A stretch of DNA of 64,000 bases from Dyadobacter soli (lineage in GTDB: Bacteria > Bacteroidota > Bacteroidia > Cytophagales > Spirosomataceae): the NCBI RefSeq assembly GCF_900101885.1, contig NZ_FNAN01000001.1:62001-126000 (forward strand). The letters are read 5' to 3'. How positions within the stretch are numbered: position 1 is the first letter of the stretch; every line of letters starts with the position of its first letter. Below are positions 61,680 to 64,000 of the stretch, in pieces. The notes beneath the pieces are model-generated. The model was not told the DNA's origin and made no database searches. It saw nothing but the letters and a program-made list of their open reading frames with translations. The position numbers and the translations under genes were made by a program.

Positions 61680-62597
61680 TCACTCATTCAATTTTGCAAA
61701 AAAGCCGATTTCGCTCAACTGGCGATGCAATGCCTCGTACTGATCGTCGGGTAGAGCAACGAGCGGCAGGCGGCAGGGGCCCATATCGAAGCCCAGCATT
61801 TTCATCACGGCTTTCTGTGCCGGAATAGGCGCGTATTGCACGACGATTCGCACCATTTCGACGCAGAAAAGCATTTGTTTCCGTGCCTTTTCAATCTCCC
61901 CCGCTTCGAAATACTCCCTTACTTTTAAATACAATGGCGCGGCGAAGTTGAAAGTACTGCCGATGCAACCCTTGGCGCCCATCGACAATGCAGGCAGGTG
62001 ATTTTCGTCAAAACCGTACAGCACATCGTATTTGCCGCCTTCGTGGTTCAGGCATTCCTGGTATTCCCAAAGGGTGGATGCGGTATATTTCACGCCCGCG
62101 AAGTTGGGGATTTGCTTTTCAGCAATGCGCATGAAGTCGAGCACATCCACGGAAAAGCCGGTGAGCGAGGGAATGTGGTAATAGTAGAATGGCAGTTCCG
62201 GTGCGCCCGCGGCAATGTCGGTCATGCAGTCGGCGAGGTTTTGCACGGAAGTAGGTTTGAAATAGAATGCCGCGACGGATGAAATGGCGTCGGCGCCGGC
62301 TTCCTGTGCGTGGTGTGCGAGCTTGCGCGCCTCCGCAATGCTGGCGTGCCCCACGTGCACGATCATGCGCAGGCGACCTTTACCGGCATTAATCACGGTG
62401 TCGGAAACCCGCATGCGTTCGTCGAGCGTCAGGTTAGGGCCTTCGCCGTTGCTGCCGCAGATGAATATGCCCGAAATGCCGGTACTGATCAAATGCTCGA
62501 CCAAAGCGGGTAGCAACTCATAATGCACGGAGCCGTCGGGATGTAAGGGAGTGAAAAGCGCGGCAATGAGGCCGTCGGTGTGTTGGATGGTATTCAT
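61680..62597 (-). CDS. nanA: N-acetylneuraminate lyase
   Basis: A 305-residue DHDPS-superfamily aldolase that splits N-acetylneuraminate into N-acetylmannosamine and pyruvate. The Schiff-base Lys170 is in FAGVKYTAST, the catalytic Tyr140 in YYYHIPSLTG, and the pyruvate loop reads GSNGEG, where many relatives have GSTGE. The order and spacing match E. coli NanA (Tyr137, Lys165). It lies between the sialidase (25 bases) and the NanM-symporter fusion (28 bases) on one transcript. Cytosolic; no signal peptide. Confidence 0.93.
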   Translation of the reverse strand: MNTIQHTDGLIAALFTPLHPDGSVHYELLPALVEHLISTGISGIFICGSNGEGPNLTLDERMRVSDTVINAGKGRLRMIVHVGHASIAEARKLAHHAQEAGADAISSVAAFYFKPTSVQNLADCMTDIAAGAPELPFYYYHIPSLTGFSVDVLDFMRIAEKQIPNFAGVKYTASTLWEYQECLNHEGGKYDVLYGFDENHLPALSMGAKGCIGSTFNFAAPLYLKVREYFEAGEIEKARKQMLFCVEMVRIVVQYAPIPAQKAVMKMLGFDMGPCRLPLVALPDDQYEALHRQLSEIGFFAKLNE

Positions 62598-62622
62598 ATA
62601 AATTAGTAAACTGGATATTCAA

Positions 62623-63771
62623 CTATTTACGGTCCCCGAAAAGCCACTGCGGGGTAATGGTTTGCAACACAATCTGCTCGTAAGCACCGGTTTTGCCGGC
62701 TTCGTAGAGGCACAGGATATTGCCGTCGGGCAATGCGGCCATGCTCGAATAGGCCGACGGCCCCGGGAAAATGGTACGGATCACCGGCCAGGTTTTCCCC
62801 TCGTCGAAGCTGGCGCGTAAGGTGAGGTTATGGCGCCTGGTCGTGCTGGCGGGGTTGAGGAAAAGCATTGCATTGCCTTTCGGGCGCTGGTACCGGATGA
62901 TCGACGCCTGGCATACCGGTTCCACGAGCTCTGGAATGTCTTCCGGTGCCGTCCAGCTCACGCCGCCGTCGTAGCTGAGCGATTGCGCCCGCCGCCCGCG
63001 ACCGAAGTAGGAGCGCATGTTCATCAGCAGCGTGCCGTTTCCGTCGGCCACTTCAACTACCTGGCATTCGTTCATTTTAGGGGTAATGGTGCCGCCGAGC
63101 TGCCACGTTTTGCCGTGATCGTCGCTGTAAATGGCGTGGGCGCCATATTCGAACGGGCCGTTGCGGACTTTACCGTTCGGGTCGTCGTAGCTGAAATCAC
63201 AGGGGATTACGAGGCGGCCTTTGCGCGGGCCGTTTTTGATTTGTATGCCAATACCCGGGCCGGTCGCGTACCAGCCCCACTCGGGTTTCTTGGTGGTTTG
63301 GGTTATTTCAACCGGTTTGGCCCAGGTAGCACCATTGTCCGAGCTTCTTGAAAGCCAGACTGTACGCGTGGATTCGCTTTTCTTGGTGATAATGTCCTTT
63401 TCGGGCACATCGCCGCGGTTTTGGGTGAGTAACAGAAGGATTTCACCGGTTTGCTCGTCGAGTACCGGGCATGGGTTGCCGCAGGTATTCGTCCCGTCGT
63501 CCCAAACGACCGTCTGCGGGCTCCATGTTTTGCCATTATCCGTAGAACGCTTCATGAGCAGATCGATATCGCCCGCGTCGCCCGCGCCGTCTTTCCGGCC
63601 TTCGCAAAACGCGATCAATGCGCCGTTTTTAGCTTTGATCAGCGATGGAATACGGTAGCTTTTGTAGCCGTTCTCGCCTGCGCTGAACAATGCACGCGGC
63701 TCGGGGATGTCTTGGGAAAACGCCCTGGTGGCGCCCAGGACGATCAGGATCAGTAATTTCTTTTTTATCAT
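62623..63771 (-). CDS. secreted GH33 sialidase
   Basis: A 382-residue exo-sialidase with a signal peptide (LLILIVLGATRAFSQ). The arginine-triad motif YRIPSLI and five Asp boxes are visible (STDNGKTW, SSDNGATW, SDDHGKTW, SYDGGVSW, SFDEGKTW). The catalytic Asp region is in EGRKDGAGDAGDIDL, and the Tyr/Glu pair probably lies near NECQVVE and SAYSSM. It frees terminal sialic acid from glycoconjugates for the downstream lyase and transporter. SusD ends 36 bases upstream, making this a complete sialic-acid utilisation locus whose SusC lies beyond the window. Confidence 0.94.
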   Translation of the reverse strand: MIKKKLLILIVLGATRAFSQDIPEPRALFSAGENGYKSYRIPSLIKAKNGALIAFCEGRKDGAGDAGDIDLLMKRSTDNGKTWSPQTVVWDDGTNTCGNPCPVLDEQTGEILLLLTQNRGDVPEKDIITKKSESTRTVWLSRSSDNGATWAKPVEITQTTKKPEWGWYATGPGIGIQIKNGPRKGRLVIPCDFSYDDPNGKVRNGPFEYGAHAIYSDDHGKTWQLGGTITPKMNECQVVEVADGNGTLLMNMRSYFGRGRRAQSLSYDGGVSWTAPEDIPELVEPVCQASIIRYQRPKGNAMLFLNPASTTRRHNLTLRASFDEGKTWPVIRTIFPGPSAYSSMAALPDGNILCLYEAGKTGAYEQIVLQTITPQWLFGDRK

Positions 63772-63807
63772 ATTAATACAAAAAATAAAAACACTTGAAA
63801 TACAGGA

Positions 63808-64000
63808 CTAGTAGCCCTCCGTTTGTACGAGCTGATTGTTATTGGCCAGTACCGTGGTGTTCAGCGGCCAGAAAAGCGGCGTAGTCTTGCCGACTAGGTT
63901 CGGTACAAACTGGTACACATCGATGGTGCCGCCTTTGTGGAACCGCACGAGGTCGTACCAGCGCTTGTTTTCAAAAAACAGCTCCCGGCCGCGCTCGTCG
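63808..64000 (-). CDS. SusD-family protein, C-terminal fragment
   Basis: The minus-strand frame open from the right edge gives DERGRELFFENKRWYDLVRF and ends in LVQTEGY before the TAG at 63808-63810. This is the characteristic C-terminus of SusD/RagB proteins (RxxELxFExxRxxDLxRF, ending in QNxGY). The rest lies outside the window. It heads the sialidase-lyase-symporter cluster and would bind sialylated glycans. Confidence 0.9.
   Translation of the reverse strand, partial: DERGRELFFENKRWYDLVRFHKGGTIDVYQFVPNLVGKTTPLFWPLNTTVLANNNQLVQTEGY

Overview
The window looks like chromosomal DNA of a soil- or plant-associated Bacteroidota of the order Cytophagales, most like Dyadobacter or a related Spirosomaceae (inferred from gene content; no rRNA is present). 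The supporting signs are SusC/SusD-type outer-membrane pairs, a FecR anti-sigma factor with an ECF sigma factor, a LytS-type sensor carrying a periplasmic propeller, many secreted glycoside hydrolases, promoters of the Bacteroidota -33 TTTG / -7 TAnnTTTG type, and few Shine-Dalgarno sites. I see no tRNA, rRNA, CRISPR array, insertion sequence or prophage.

Layout. 1-4.7 kb: end of an unknown gene, an AraR-like GntR/LacI regulator divergent from a GH127-type beta-L-arabinofuranosidase with a clear operator, and a short Hsp70. 5-9.9 kb: tautomerase and degenerate SDR, PAS histidine kinase with receiver protein, SemiSWEET sugar transporter, AraC regulator. 10-12.6 kb: SGNH-like/MBOAT O-acyltransferase pair. 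12.6-26 kb: GH28, SDR, polytopic membrane protein, lipoprotein, TIM-barrel isomerase, GH43, membrane EEP-family enzyme and a large GH106-like rhamnosidase. 26-31.6 kb: RelE/HigB-like toxin with Xre antitoxin, a stand-alone TonB-dependent receptor, thioredoxin-like and DoxX proteins, an intracellular GH43. 31.6-37.3 kb: an array of about 112-bp repeats, a sulfatase, a modular palindromic element, an SDR-AraC operon and another GH43. 37.3-44.7 kb: small acidic, basic and secreted proteins, a DKNYY protein and the LytS/LytTR two-component pair.

44.7-55.3 kb is one minus-strand pectin/arabinan-type utilisation locus: ECF sigma, FecR, SusC with an STN domain, SusD, GH28, GH43. The STN-FecR-sigma chain should couple substrate passage at the outer membrane to transcription, SusCD imports oligosaccharides, and the two enzymes cut polygalacturonan and its arabinose or xylose decorations. 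55.6-59 kb holds a Gfo/Idh/MocA oxidoreductase, a Crp-family regulator, a hypothetical protein and a diheme cytochrome c. 59.1-64 kb is a sialic-acid operon: SusD (cut by the window edge), GH33 sialidase, N-acetylneuraminate lyase, and a NanM-like Kelch epimerase fused to a sodium/solute symporter.

The most unusual non-coding features are two repeat systems. One is a five-copy array of about 112-bp units, each with two small hairpins (31.7-32.3 kb). The other is a three-module palindromic element present twice, 20 kb apart (34.1 and 54.5 kb), whose flanks are inverted relative to its core. Several candidate operators lie between divergent genes. All functional calls come from reading sequence and motifs; no database search was run.
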